Program-made: the position numbers and the translations under genes
DNA from: Planctomycetota bacterium
GTDB lineage: Bacteria > Planctomycetota > UBA1135 > UBA2386
Assembly: GCA_020848735.1 (NCBI GenBank)
Contig: JADLHO010000105.1
Span: 1-60,813 of the forward strand
Direction of reading: 5' to 3'
Length of the DNA: 60,813 bases
The notes under the pieces: generated by a model
The model's input: the letters and a program-made list of their open reading frames with translations, nothing else
The model's database searches: none
What the model was told of the DNA's origin: nothing
Part shown: positions 35,248 through 44,499 of the stretch, piece by piece
Layout: each line of letters opens with the position of its first letter
Position numbering within the stretch: position 1 is the stretch's first letter

Positions 35248-35600
35248 CGCGTGGCCTCCTCCGCGCCGCTTCGACGGATGGCCTCGAGCTCACGCCGGTG
35301 CCGCGCATCGAGGAGGCTCATCCGTATGGCGTAGGCGAACACGAGCAGGACGAAGGCGAGGATGCTGCCCTGCTGCGCGAACCAGAAGCCGAGCGGCTGG
35401 CCGGCGAACTGGAAGCGGTTCAACCAGTCGGCCCAGAGCACGCCGCAGCCGATCCCGAGCAGGAGCCACAGCGCGAGCAGCACGAGGACCGTGCGCACGT
35501 TCGCACGCCAGAAGCGGTCGATCGCGGCGCGGACCCGCGGGTCGTCGAGATCGGGCGGAGGATTGCGGTCCGTCGCAGCATCCGTCGTGGGCTCGGTCAT
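35244..35600 (-). CDS. DUF4212 small subunit of sodium/substrate symporter
   Basis: A 118-residue membrane protein with two hydrophobic helices: VRTVLVLLALWLLLGIGCGVL and GFWFAQQGSILAFVLLVFAYAIRM. It matches the DUF4212 type: an N-terminal FWRANVR motif, then the F-A-x-Q-G-S and YAIRM blocks, then a charged C-terminal tail (LDARHRRELEAIR). Proteins of this type always accompany the large VC_2705-type symporter subunit. Its stop overlaps the large-subunit ATG. Confidence 0.88.
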
Positions 35601-35825
35601 CGCGCGGCAGGTTAGCGCGAGGGCTCGCGATCCCTCAGCGTCGACATCCCGTGACGCGTCGCAGGTCGACGCGCGTCGCTTGTGTCGTTTCGGTCGCCGA
35701 CCGGGAATCCCGACCCGAGTCGGAATGCTCCTGCGTCTGGTTCGTCCACCACTGCCAGCGCGACGGCGCGCGATCCCGTGTCGGTGATCGCGGCGACCGC
35801 CGCGCAGACCCGAGAGGGACGGACC

Positions 35826-35993
35826 ATGGAGCGGACAGCACTCGTTCGGATGAGCCGGAACTTCCGCGCTCGTTTCCAGGAGAGCCGCAAGCGTCAGGAC
35901 GCGGAGGAGCGACGCGACACGGTGATGGTGGGCCTGGTCACGGGTTTCGGCCTCGTCGTCACGCTGCTCGTGGCGCTCGCGTTGACCGGCTGA
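35826..35993 (+). CDS. Small single-pass membrane protein
   Basis: A 55-residue protein with a basic, Arg-rich cytosolic half (MSRNFRARFQESRKRQ) and one C-terminal transmembrane helix (VGLVTGFGLVVTLLVALAL). The upstream GAGAGGG/GGA stretch is an acceptable ribosome site before ATG 35826. The frame is open further upstream, but without similarity or a hydrophobic part. It lies alone on the plus strand between two minus-strand operons. Function unknown. Confidence 0.4.
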   Translation: MERTALVRMSRNFRARFQESRKRQDAEERRDTVMVGLVTGFGLVVTLLVALALTG

Positions 35994-36013
35994 GAACGGC
36001 GCGCCGGGCTCCC

Positions 36014-37498
36014 TCAGCGCCCGCCGTCGCGCGGGGCCTTGTCCTCGCCGTTCTCCTTCGACTCGGCACCCAGCTCGCGGATCCGCAGACTCCGGTACCA
36101 CACTTCGTCGCCGTGGTCCTGCAGGGCGAGCAGCCCACGCTCCGCGGTCGCGAATGCCGGCCAGGCGGAGAACTTGCTCGCGGCGATGCGCGCGCGCATC
36201 TCCGCGCTGCCGAGATCGGCGTCGACGACCTTCACCTCGTTCAGCCAGTGCTCCACGCGCCAGCCGCGTACCACGATGCGGCCGGTGTTGAAGGCGCCGG
36301 CCGGGCGCAGGGCCGGTGCGGTCGGCTCGGTCAAGGCATAGAGCGAAGCCGCCGAGGTGTTGGGCGAGGGTGCGGGCTCATGCCCGGCGTCGTCGAGCAC
36401 CTGGTATTCCGGCCCCGTCATGTAGGAGGCCTTCTCCGACTCGAGCACGCGGTAGATCACGCCGCTGTTCGCCCGCTTCCCCACCGCCCACTCGAAACGC
36501 AGCTCGAAGTCGCCGAACGCGGCCTCGGTGACGAGGTCGCCCCCGCCGCCACCGGCGACGTGGCGCAGCGCGCCTTGCTCGATGGTCCAACCCTGCTCGG
36601 GGAACTTCTCGCCGCGGAATGCACGCCAGCCCTGGCTCGTCTGCCCGTCGAAGAGCAGGCGGAACCCCAGCTCGCGCTCCTCCTTCGTGAGCCAATTCGG
36701 CGGCACGGGGTCCAGCAGGCAGGCGCCGGTCGCGGCCCATTCGGTGCCGCGCGCGACGAGGCGACGGAACTGCGGATCCTGGTGCGAGACGCGCGTGTCG
36801 GGTTGGCCTCGCCACACGTGGCCGAGCGGCGTGTGGAAGACGCGACCGGAGCCGTACTGCGAGACGAGGATCATCGGCTCGTCGCGGCCGGTCCCACCGG
36901 TGTCGAGCTTCGAGAGCGCCGTGCCCAGCACGCGCACTTCGACGTCGTGCACGTTGACGAGCCGGTGATAGAGCTCGTCGCGATGATCGACGATGTCGAG
37001 CATGCCCTTCGTGAGGGGATGGTCGCGGTCGACGATGCGGACGTCGAAGTCGTGGAAGCGGCCGTGGCCGGTGCCGTCGCGCCAGAGGAGTCCGACGAGC
37101 TCCTCGTATTCGCGCCAGCCGGGGAAGGCATTGTCGGCGGCGTGCACGACGGTGACGCCCTTGCCGCCGCGCACCGCCGCGATGAAGTTCGCCTCCGCGG
37201 CCTCGCCCCAGCGCGGCCCGTTGTAATCGAGGACGAACGCGGCGAAGCGCTCGAGCTCCTTGGCGTCGGCCAGCGTCTTCGCGGGCTCCGTCGTGATCGT
37301 GACGTCGAAGCGCCCCGTCTCCTCGAGCGAGCGCTTCAGCTCCGGCGTGGTCCACTCGCAATCGTGGTTGTTCGCGCCGCCGACGATGAGCACCGGAATG
37401 CGCTCGTGATCGATGCGGTCCTGCGCGGGTGCGAGGCCGGGCGCGGCGGCGGTGGCGAGAAGGCAGACGAACCAGGTGGACGACGATGGGCTGGACAT
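36014..37498 (-). CDS. Secreted ThuA-like plus DUF1080 (3-keto-disaccharide hydrolase) protein
   Basis: A 494-residue exported protein. It has a signal peptide (WFVCLLATAAAPGLAPAQ) and a ThuA-like glutamine-amidotransferase-fold domain (about residues 30-250: IPVLIVGGANNHDCEW, GVTVVHAADNAFPGW, GSGRVFHTPLGHVW). A DUF1080 jelly-roll domain follows (about 280-490: FRLLFDGQTSQGWRAFRG, SGVIYRVLE, YQVLDD, LQDHGDEVWYRSLRIREL). The fusion is typical of Planctomycetota and other polysaccharide degraders. Such domains are implicated in trehalose use and 3-keto-glycoside cleavage in the periplasm. It is a single gene. Confidence 0.88.
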   Translation of the reverse strand: MSSPSSSTWFVCLLATAAAPGLAPAQDRIDHERIPVLIVGGANNHDCEWTTPELKRSLEETGRFDVTITTEPAKTLADAKELERFAAFVLDYNGPRWGEAAEANFIAAVRGGKGVTVVHAADNAFPGWREYEELVGLLWRDGTGHGRFHDFDVRIVDRDHPLTKGMLDIVDHRDELYHRLVNVHDVEVRVLGTALSKLDTGGTGRDEPMILVSQYGSGRVFHTPLGHVWRGQPDTRVSHQDPQFRRLVARGTEWAATGACLLDPVPPNWLTKEERELGFRLLFDGQTSQGWRAFRGEKFPEQGWTIEQGALRHVAGGGGGDLVTEAAFGDFELRFEWAVGKRANSGVIYRVLESEKASYMTGPEYQVLDDAGHEPAPSPNTSAASLYALTEPTAPALRPAGAFNTGRIVVRGWRVEHWLNEVKVVDADLGSAEMRARIAASKFSAWPAFATAERGLLALQDHGDEVWYRSLRIRELGAESKENGEDKAPRDGGR

Positions 37499-37610
37499 CG
37501 AGGCGACGGCTGCGGAGGGGTGCCGCGGAGCGTAACGACGCGCCCCGCGTGGGGCGAACGCCCTACGTGCGCGCGGCGGCACCCGGGTCCGGCCATCCGG
37601 CCGCCTCGTG

Positions 37611-40600
37611 TCACTCGGTCGTCACGGTGCGCCGCGCCGCTGCGCCGCGCCAATGAGTCGCGAGCTCCTCGATCGGATCGACGAGGAGGCGCGAGGTCGG
37701 GACGTCGGCGAGCAGCTCCTCGCGGAACGCCGGCTCCGTCTCCATGACCGCGTCCGCGAGCCGTGAGAAGCGGTTGCGATACGCCGAGAGCACGCTGCGC
37801 GCGTCGTTGGCGGAGAGGTGGTCGGCGAGTTCGACGTGCAGGAGGATCAGGCCCGAGCACCGCGACTCGGTCACCTCGGGGACGATGATGACCGTGCGGC
37901 CGTCGCGGGCGCCACGGGCGACCAGGAGTCGTCGCTCGCGCGCGACCTGGTGCTTGGTGCCGCGCAGGCGTGGGTCGTCGAGCGTGCGCGAGCGCATGCC
38001 GCGGGCGACGCCGCCGGACGCGATCTGGTGCACGCGCGCATCGGGGTCGTCGCCGCTGATCTCGTAGCGGCTGAAGCCGACGACCTTCGCGACCGCCGGA
38101 CCGAGGGCCGCCAGCGTGCGGAGTTCGTTCCAGGCCAGCGCCTCGCGCGGGGTGCCCGCGGCGAGCGTCTCGCGCACGAGCAGCTCGCCGAGGAACGACT
38201 CGTCGGAGCGGGAGATGCCGACCGTGACGGTCTTCGCCTGGTGCTTGATGGCGTCGACCGGACGGGTGAGCTCGTCGATCGCGCGCGTGAGCGCCTCGGT
38301 CAGGTCCTCGATCAGCTCGGCCGGGGAGACCACCTTGCCGAGCTCGAGCGGGAAGAGCTCGAGCGGCGCGACGCCCGTCGCGTAGCGCAGGAGCGTGGCG
38401 AGCTGGGTGGCCGTGGCGGCCTCGAGCGAGCCATCGAGACGCCGGTCCCGCAGTGCCTCGTGGAACGCCTTGGCGGCGACCGCCAGATCGGGCGCGAGCG
38501 CCTCGAGCAGGCCGTGGCCGTCGGCACCGTGCGCGATGCGTTCGATCGCGGCGCGGGCCTCGCGGAGCGGTCGGGCGAGGGCGTCGATCGACAGCGCGCA
38601 CTCGTACCCGAAGAGATGGCCTGCGACCGTCGAGAGGATGAACGCGAGCGAGGGATGCACGCGCGGCACGCGGATCACCTGTGCCGCCGCCAGGAAGCGG
38701 TCCTCGCCATCGTCGGCGATCACGATCGGCAGCGCCTTGTGCGCGCGGTAGATCGCGACCTCCTTCGCGACGTCGTCGGCGGTCGAGCCCGTGAGGCCCG
38801 CGGCGCAGACCAGGATCATCGGTTCGGAGGACAGATCGATGTGCTTCTTGTCCTCCGTCGCATCGCACGCGATCGACTTGTAGCAGAGCTCGGAGAGCTT
38901 GATGCGGATCTCGCGCGCGGCGATCAGGTTGCTGCCGTTGCCGACCAGCGCCCAATAGCGGCGGCGCGTGGTCTCGCGCGCGGCGGCGGCGATCGCCGCG
39001 CGTCGCGAGAGGACCTCGGTCATCGCGTCGGGCATCGAGCGCAAAGCGCTCAGCAGGTCGTGCGACTGGCGGAGATCGAGGCAGCCGACCTCGTCCGCGA
39101 TCGCGAACGCGAGGACGAAGCCCGCCGCGATCTGCGCGTAGAACGCCTTCGTGGAGGCGACGCTCATCTCGACGTCGCGGCCGTCGGACGTGTAGAGCAC
39201 GCCGTCCGCCTTGTCGGTGAGGTCGCTGCCGCGGCGATTGACGATCGCGACGACGGCCGCGCCCCGGCCGCGCACGAGGTCGACCGTGCGATTCGTATCG
39301 GTGGTCGTCCCCGACTGGCTGATCGCGACGATGAGCGTGTCGCCCATGTCGTCGCGCATCTGGAAGCCCGACAGCTCGGTCGCGGGCATCGTCTCGATCG
39401 CGATGTCGCTGCCGCGGAGGGCGAGCCGCAGCGCGGCGGCGACACCCTGACCCGCGACGGCCGCCGTGCCCTGGCCGATCGTGAGGATGCGCTTGAAGAC
39501 GCCGGTGCGCAGGCGGGTGCGCACGTCTTCGGGCAGCACCGAGTGGCCGAGGCGCACGCGCAGCCGCCCCTGCTCCTCGACGATCTTCCCGCGCAGGGTC
39601 TTGCGGAACGACCGCGGCGACTCGGAGATCTCCTTGAGGAGGAAGTGGGGGAAGTTGCCGCGATCGACGTCGCGCGTCGTGATCGCCGACTTCACGAGGT
39701 CGTCGGACGAGACCGGCAGACGCGTGCCGTCGTAGGCCATCCGCACGATGCCGTGCACCGACCCCGCCTCGTCGCGGGCGAGCCGGATGATCTGGCCGCG
39801 GCTCGCGGTGGGGTTGTTCGGATTCCCCGGCGTCTCGCCGTCCATGCGCAGGTACCGCGCGCACTCCTCCACGACGCCATAGGGCTCGCTCGCGACGACG
39901 TAGGCGTCCTCGGTCACACCGACGTAGAGCGCCTGACCGCTGCCGCGCAGCGCGAGCAGCAGCTCCCCGGGATCGGCCGCGGTCGACACGCCGATGGCGA
40001 CCGAGCCCTCGAACGACGCGACCGTGCGGCGGAACGCCTCGAGGCGGTCGAGACCTTCGCCCATGTGACGCGCGACGAGCGCCGGGATGACCTTCGCGTC
40101 GGTCGTGATCTCGACCGGGAACGCGAGACCGGCCTCGCGCACGAGCGCGACGTGGTTGTCCACGTCGCCGTTCAACACGCCGACCACGTAGTCCTGCTCG
40201 GCGCGATCGACCTCGGCCGAGTCGAGCGGGTGCGCATTGGGTTCGCTGATGATGCCGACGCTCGCCCACCGCGTGTGCGCGAGCACCGTGACCTCGGCCT
40301 GCGGGGCCGACAGCGCCGCGCGGAGGAGGCGATCGCCGCGGATCGCCGCGCGGATCGCGGCGACGTTGTCGCCGAGTTCGCCGATCTCCGCCGAGCGCTT
40401 GTAGACGAAGCCGAGCACCGCGCCGCCGCGGCTCACGCGCACCGAACCGCTGCGGAACAGGGGATCCGCGCTGCGTTGTGCGATCGCGGCCTGCACGTCC
40501 TGGTGATCGAGCGGGAGCGAGTGGTTCTCGACGAGCACGTGCAATCCGGCCGAGTCGCGGCCGCGCACCTCGAGGCGATCGAGACCCGACATCGCGATCT

Positions 40601-41066
40601 GGATCGCCGCATAGGCCTCGATCGCGGCGGCCGAACGTGTCTCGCCCGCGAGTTCCATCACGGCGCGCGCCGTGCGGAGGCGGTCGCGATGCACGGCCCA
40701 GGCCGCGTCGCGGAGCTCGATGAGGCGGCGATTGACGGCCTCGACCTGCGAGCCGCTCCAAGCCCGCGTGCCCCGGTCGAGATCGCCTTCGAGGGCCTCG
40801 ATCTTCGCGTCGAAGGCGCGGAGTTCACGGCCGAGGAGATCGGCGAGCTCCTCGTTCTCGATGAGACAGCGGATGCCGGCGGGGCCGCGCAGCAGGCGGT
40901 CGACCTGCGACAGGCGATCGGCCGCGGCCTGCAGGGCGGGCTCCAGCTTCTCGGCGTCGAGGGACAGGTCGACGGCGAAGGCGGAGCGGATGGGCGCTTC
41001 GATGTCGCGGCGCTCGGGAGTCGCGCGGGGCGAGCGACGACGCAGGACGGCGATGATTCCGCACAT
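37611..41066 (-). CDS. Oversized GlmS-like protein: split glutamine amidotransferase plus two SIS domains
   Basis: An 1151-residue protein nearly twice the length of GlmS. It starts MCGIIAVL, so Cys2 would become the N-terminal nucleophile of a class II amidotransferase after Met removal. The fold is then interrupted by ~140 helical residues (about 13-155). It resumes with GLDRLEVRGRDSAG (161-174), VLAHTRWASVG and VVGVLNGDVDNH, the standard GlmS blocks. Two SIS domains follow: ILTIGQGTAAVAGQG and VAISQSGTTTDTNRTVDLV, then YWALVGNGSNLIAAREIRIKLSELCYK and SEPMILVCAAGLTGS. The C-terminal ~290 residues are extra. GlmS makes glucosamine-6-phosphate from fructose-6-phosphate and glutamine; whether this protein does so is open. 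It lies 11 bp after a HEAT-like repeat gene. Confidence 0.82.
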   Translation of the reverse strand: MCGIIAVLRRRSPRATPERRDIEAPIRSAFAVDLSLDAEKLEPALQAAADRLSQVDRLLRGPAGIRCLIENEELADLLGRELRAFDAKIEALEGDLDRGTRAWSGSQVEAVNRRLIELRDAAWAVHRDRLRTARAVMELAGETRSAAAIEAYAAIQIAMSGLDRLEVRGRDSAGLHVLVENHSLPLDHQDVQAAIAQRSADPLFRSGSVRVSRGGAVLGFVYKRSAEIGELGDNVAAIRAAIRGDRLLRAALSAPQAEVTVLAHTRWASVGIISEPNAHPLDSAEVDRAEQDYVVGVLNGDVDNHVALVREAGLAFPVEITTDAKVIPALVARHMGEGLDRLEAFRRTVASFEGSVAIGVSTAADPGELLLALRGSGQALYVGVTEDAYVVASEPYGVVEECARYLRMDGETPGNPNNPTASRGQIIRLARDEAGSVHGIVRMAYDGTRLPVSSDDLVKSAITTRDVDRGNFPHFLLKEISESPRSFRKTLRGKIVEEQGRLRVRLGHSVLPEDVRTRLRTGVFKRILTIGQGTAAVAGQGVAAALRLALRGSDIAIETMPATELSGFQMRDDMGDTLIVAISQSGTTTDTNRTVDLVRGRGAAVVAIVNRRGSDLTDKADGVLYTSDGRDVEMSVASTKAFYAQIAAGFVLAFAIADEVGCLDLRQSHDLLSALRSMPDAMTEVLSRRAAIAAAARETTRRRYWALVGNGSNLIAAREIRIKLSELCYKSIACDATEDKKHIDLSSEPMILVCAAGLTGSTADDVAKEVAIYRAHKALPIVIADDGEDRFLAAAQVIRVPRVHPSLAFILSTVAGHLFGYECALSIDALARPLREARAAIERIAHGADGHGLLEALAPDLAVAAKAFHEALRDRRLDGSLEAATATQLATLLRYATGVAPLELFPLELGKVVSPAELIEDLTEALTRAIDELTRPVDAIKHQAKTVTVGISRSDESFLGELLVRETLAAGTPREALAWNELRTLAALGPAVAKVVGFSRYEISGDDPDARVHQIASGGVARGMRSRTLDDPRLRGTKHQVARERRLLVARGARDGRTVIIVPEVTESRCSGLILLHVELADHLSANDARSVLSAYRNRFSRLADAVMETEPAFREELLADVPTSRLLVDPIEELATHWRGAAARRTVTTE

Positions 41067-41077
41067 GGGAAGAGGGC

Positions 41078-42265
41078 TTACTTGTCGCCGCTTCGCAGCA
41101 GGAACTGCGGCAGCCGGTCGGCGAGGAGGCGTGAGCTCGTCGCGCTTCCGACTCTTTCGAGGTCTGCGGCCGTGCGCTTGAGCCAGTCGGCCAGCGATTC
41201 CGGAACGGATCCGGGCGCGGCCTTGTGGTGGATCGCGACGCCGTCGGCGGTCGTCGCGCGGACGCGCACGAAGTCGCAGACGACGTTGCCGTGGACCGCG
41301 ACACCCGCGCAGGCGCGCAGCGTGTCCTGCAACACCGCGAAGTCCTTGGCGTCGATGGGCACCTCGTGCAGCGGCGCGAGACCCACGACGATGCGGCCCG
41401 TTGCCGTCCAGCGCAGGAACAGGTCGCCGTTGCGGCACGAGCGGATCTCGAGACCACCGACGAAGTCCGCGGCGTCGCGGGCGGCGGTGTCGTCGAACAC
41501 GACGTCGCCGTGTTTCTCACGTGCCCAGGCGCGCAGGGCAGCCCGGGCCGCGTCGCGCGCGTCGCCGGGCTCGCCGACCGCGGCCCGCGCGTCGTGCCCG
41601 AGCTCCCGCAGGGCGCGCACCAGCTCCTGCGCCTCGCGGGCGCCGAAGGGGTCGTCGAGGAAGACGCGATCCTGCCCCTCGACCGCCGCGACGAACTCGC
41701 CGACCCCGCGCGCATCGCCATGCGCGAAGAGCGCGAGCGCCACGCGCAGGCGGCAACGCGGGTCCTCGTCACCGAGCAGTGCCGCGACCCGTTCGCGGTC
41801 CGCGTCGCTCTCGGCGACGGCGAGCAGACCGCGCGCGCCTTCGATGCGCATCAGGTGCGAGGGATCCGCCAGCGCTTCGCGGAAGCGGGTGCGGTCCTCG
41901 GCGTGGGCTCGTCGCGCGAGACCGCCCAGGGCCTGCGCGCGCCAGAAGAACTCGCGATCGCCCGCCCATTCGCGGAGCAGGACCGCGGTGGGCTCCGAGC
42001 CGCCGCCGCGCGCGAGCGCATCGACGAGCTCGAGCGGCAGCACGTTCCGCGCGCGCTCCGCGAGGTAGGCGCGCAGTGGGGGGATGGCGCCGTCGCCGGC
42101 CTGTGCGAGCCGCGTCGCCGCGGCACGCCGCATCGCGAAGCGCGGGTGTTCGATCGCGTTCTTCACGGCGGCGTCGAGGTCCTGCGCGGCGAGCGGTGCG
42201 CAGGCCACGGCGAACCACGCGGCGATGCCGGCGACGGCGGATCCGAAGGACGGGTCCCTACGCAT
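41078..42265 (-). CDS. Secreted HEAT-like repeat protein
   Basis: A 395-residue protein with a signal peptide (AAWFAVACAPLAAQ). A run of HEAT/PBS-lyase-like helical repeats spans about residues 30-200, with repeated motifs such as RAAATRLAQAGDGAIPPLRAYL, RAQALGGLARRA and RCRLRVALALFAHGD. The C-terminal half (about 230-395) has a beta-rich domain (DVVFDDTAARDAAD, LEIRSCRNGDLFLRW, FVRVRATTADGVAI). HEAT proteins act as scaffolds. It is followed within 11 bp by the GlmS-like gene, so they are likely co-transcribed, although an exported protein and a cytosolic enzyme would not meet. Confidence 0.7.
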   Translation of the reverse strand: MRRDPSFGSAVAGIAAWFAVACAPLAAQDLDAAVKNAIEHPRFAMRRAAATRLAQAGDGAIPPLRAYLAERARNVLPLELVDALARGGGSEPTAVLLREWAGDREFFWRAQALGGLARRAHAEDRTRFREALADPSHLMRIEGARGLLAVAESDADRERVAALLGDEDPRCRLRVALALFAHGDARGVGEFVAAVEGQDRVFLDDPFGAREAQELVRALRELGHDARAAVGEPGDARDAARAALRAWAREKHGDVVFDDTAARDAADFVGGLEIRSCRNGDLFLRWTATGRIVVGLAPLHEVPIDAKDFAVLQDTLRACAGVAVHGNVVCDFVRVRATTADGVAIHHKAAPGSVPESLADWLKRTAADLERVGSATSSRLLADRLPQFLLRSGDK

Positions 42266-42307
42266 GTTCTCGTCCTCGGCCCAGGGGGCGTCCGGGCGCG
42301 TGCGCGA

Positions 42308-42739
42308 TCAGTTGCCGTGCCCGTCGACGCCGATCCGATCGACGTCCAGGTTGTAGAGGCTGGTCGTGATGCCCTCGTCGACGACCTCGCCGACGAAGAG
42401 CGTGCCCTCGACCGTGACCAAGCCCGGCAGGACCTCGGTGCTCTTGCCGCTCTCGAGATCGCAGAACACGACCTCGTTCAGGAAGGGCATGCCCTCGCAA
42501 CCGCACTGGTCGCTGACGAGCAGGAAGTACTCCACCGGGCCGGAGCCACCGCCGTCGCGCATCATGAAGCCCGTGAGCCGCACCTTCTTCTTGTCGAGCT
42601 TCGTGACGTGCTCGGGCAGCTTCATCCCCGGCTCGAACTTGAAGTCGGCGAGCGACGCGAAGTCGACGGAGAGCACCCCGTCCTGGACGAGCGCGAAACA
42701 GGCGGCGGCGGCGAGAACGGTCTTCGCGAGGGGGCGCAT
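42308..42739 (-). CDS. Small exported DUF3299-like protein
   Basis: A 143-residue protein with a signal peptide (MRPLAKTVLAAAACFALVQ). The core reads KKVRLTGFMMRDGGG, FLLVSDQCGCEGMPFLNEVVF and VEGTLFVGEVVDEG. The pattern of a G-F-M segment, then FLL-x-x-C-x-C, then an N and a final G-x-L strand is that of DUF3299-type proteins. These are small periplasmic proteins of unknown function, sometimes beside metal or thiol-linked transporters. The C-x-C pair could bind a metal. It lies 42 bp upstream of the HEAT-like gene and may lead that transcript. Confidence 0.6.
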   Translation of the reverse strand: MRPLAKTVLAAAACFALVQDGVLSVDFASLADFKFEPGMKLPEHVTKLDKKKVRLTGFMMRDGGGSGPVEYFLLVSDQCGCEGMPFLNEVVFCDLESGKSTEVLPGLVTVEGTLFVGEVVDEGITTSLYNLDVDRIGVDGHGN

Positions 42740-42781
42740 CGGCGGCGGGGATGATATCGGCCGTCGTGGCGCGATGCCGGA

Positions 42782-44230
42782 TCAGCGGCGCGCGGCGGTG
42801 TCGGCGACGATCACCGCATCGGTGAGACCGGCAGGTCCGACGGTGATCGGCTCCGCGGCCAGGCGCTGCAGGCGCTCGTTCAGCAGGTGCACGGCATAGC
42901 GGCCGGGGATCAGGGCGTTCGTCGCGAAACTGCCGTCGGGGCGGATGCCGACGGACTCGCGGATGGGGCCGTCGAAGAACAAGGTCCCGCGCGGCGAGAA
43001 CCGGCGATCCGACCGCATTCCGAACGACTCGCGCGCGATCGTGCCGCGCACCGGCACGCGGGCGGTCAGCACGATGCGTTCGCGGCGCGTCTCACCGGCG
43101 ACGATCTCGACCTGTCGCGGAGCGGCGACGTACGTGGGTGAGCTCGCGGCGATGCGCAGCGAGCCGACGGGCAGGAGCGACAGGGTGTGGCGACCGTCCT
43201 CATCCGTGCTCCGGTTGACCGTCGTGCCGATCGGTCCGAAGCCCGGCACGGCGAACACCGGTGCGGCATCGAAGACCAGCGCGACGCGGAGCGGCTCCCC
43301 GTTCTCGGCGAGGGTCTCGATCTCGAGCGTGCCGGTCCGCGCCTCGATGCGCACGTCGACTTGCTCACCCGCGCGCGGGGCGACGTCCATCGCGGCGACG
43401 AGCAGGATCGGCTCCGCGCGGCGCACGCCCGGCGCGGGCTGGGAGAGCTGCAGGCGCTGGAGCCCGGCGGCGACCTCACCGAGGTCGAAGCTGCCGTCGG
43501 CGGCGACGCGCTGCACGCGACCCTGCGCGAGCGGATCGGAGGCGACCATGCAGTCGACGGCGGGCCGGCCGTCGAGGAACGCGATGCCGCGGATCCGCGC
43601 CTTGCCGCGCTCCGGAGGCTCCTCATCCGTGCGGATGATGCGCACCGCGTGTCGGAGCTCGGCATCGCGCGGCACCGTGATGAGGTCGTCGCTGAGCTCG
43701 ACCGACCAGAACGCCGACTCGCGCGCGCTCGCCTCGTCGCCGGGGCCGCGCACCACGAAGAGGCGCCACGCCCCTTCGCGCAGCTCCTGCGAGGCCGGGC
43801 GGACGCCGTCGAGTTCGCTCGCGAAGGTCGGCCGGCCTTCGTCGGGGGCATCCGGATCGTCCGGGATCAGGCCGATGACGAAGGGCAGGACGTGCCCCGG
43901 CAGGCCGGGGTGGATGAGGTCGAGCGCGAGTCGGCCGCGCCCCGCCGCCACCGTCACGTCCCGGCGTTCGACCGGCGCTGCGGTCGCGGGCACTGCGGCT
44001 GGCGCCGTGGCCTCGCTCGCGCGCGGCGTGAGCTCGGGCGGGGTCCGCTCGGAGGCGATGGCCGCCGGCCCGGGTTCGGGCAGGACCGGCGCCGGTGCAT
44101 CGGATTCGCCGCGCAGGAGCCAGGTCACGGCCAGCACGAGAGCGACGAGGGCGAGCAGGACGGCGACGCGGAGCGGCATCGAGCGCGGCGAGGTGGACGA
44201 CGCCGTGTCGTGACTGTCGCCGCCTCTCAC
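42782..44230 (-). CDS. Membrane-anchored multi-beta-domain protein
   Basis: A 482-residue protein with one N-terminal transmembrane anchor (LRVAVLLALVALVLAVTWLL, about residues 20-39) and a Pro/Ala-rich linker. Several carboxypeptidase-regulatory-like beta modules follow, e.g. IRGIAFLDGRPAVDCMV, VAADGSFDLGEVAAGLQRLQL, TDEDGRHTLSLLPVGSLRI and IRPDGSFATNALIPGRYAV. Repeats of the form 'x-DG-F-x-x-x-x-L-x-x-G-x-Y' are the usual signature. Function unknown; similar anchored proteins occur elsewhere in this window (47080 and 57120), so they look like a genome-wide family. GTG 44230 overlaps the ferredoxin stop. Confidence 0.65.
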   Translation of the reverse strand: MRGGDSHDTASSTSPRSMPLRVAVLLALVALVLAVTWLLRGESDAPAPVLPEPGPAAIASERTPPELTPRASEATAPAAVPATAAPVERRDVTVAAGRGRLALDLIHPGLPGHVLPFVIGLIPDDPDAPDEGRPTFASELDGVRPASQELREGAWRLFVVRGPGDEASARESAFWSVELSDDLITVPRDAELRHAVRIIRTDEEPPERGKARIRGIAFLDGRPAVDCMVASDPLAQGRVQRVAADGSFDLGEVAAGLQRLQLSQPAPGVRRAEPILLVAAMDVAPRAGEQVDVRIEARTGTLEIETLAENGEPLRVALVFDAAPVFAVPGFGPIGTTVNRSTDEDGRHTLSLLPVGSLRIAASSPTYVAAPRQVEIVAGETRRERIVLTARVPVRGTIARESFGMRSDRRFSPRGTLFFDGPIRESVGIRPDGSFATNALIPGRYAVHLLNERLQRLAAEPITVGPAGLTDAVIVADTAARR

Positions 44231-44448
44231 CCGTCCGCTCCGTCCTCCGCGTACTTGATCACCTCGACCGGGCAGTCCTGCGCGGCCTCACGGATCTCCT
44301 CGCCCTTCGACGAGAAGTGCCGCGGCGCATCCTCCTTCACGACGCAGTCCATGCCGGGATCGACCTTGAACACGTCGGAACAGATGTCCTGGCACAGGCT
44401 GCAGGAGATGCAGCCTTCCTCGATCCAGACCTTCTTGATGCACGGCAT
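44227..44448 (-). CDS. Small 4Fe-4S ferredoxin
   Basis: A 73-residue cytosolic ferredoxin. The cluster motif is CISCSLCQDIC (residues 13-23) with a distant DCPVEVI Cys-Pro. This matches the single-cluster type with three close Cys and a remote CP Cys, plus an extra Cys pair. An acidic linker (VVKEDAPRHFSSKGEEI) lies between. It would carry electrons for a redox enzyme not encoded nearby. ATG 44448 starts at MPCIKKVWIEEG; the frame is open upstream but Arg/Gly-rich. The stop overlaps the GTG of the anchored protein gene. Confidence 0.85.
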   Translation of the reverse strand: MPCIKKVWIEEGCISCSLCQDICSDVFKVDPGMDCVVKEDAPRHFSSKGEEIREAAQDCPVEVIKYAEDGADG

Positions 44449-44499
44449 CGATCGGCGGGACTGTAGGCCGCTGGCCCCGCGAGGCAAGCCGGCGGACCT

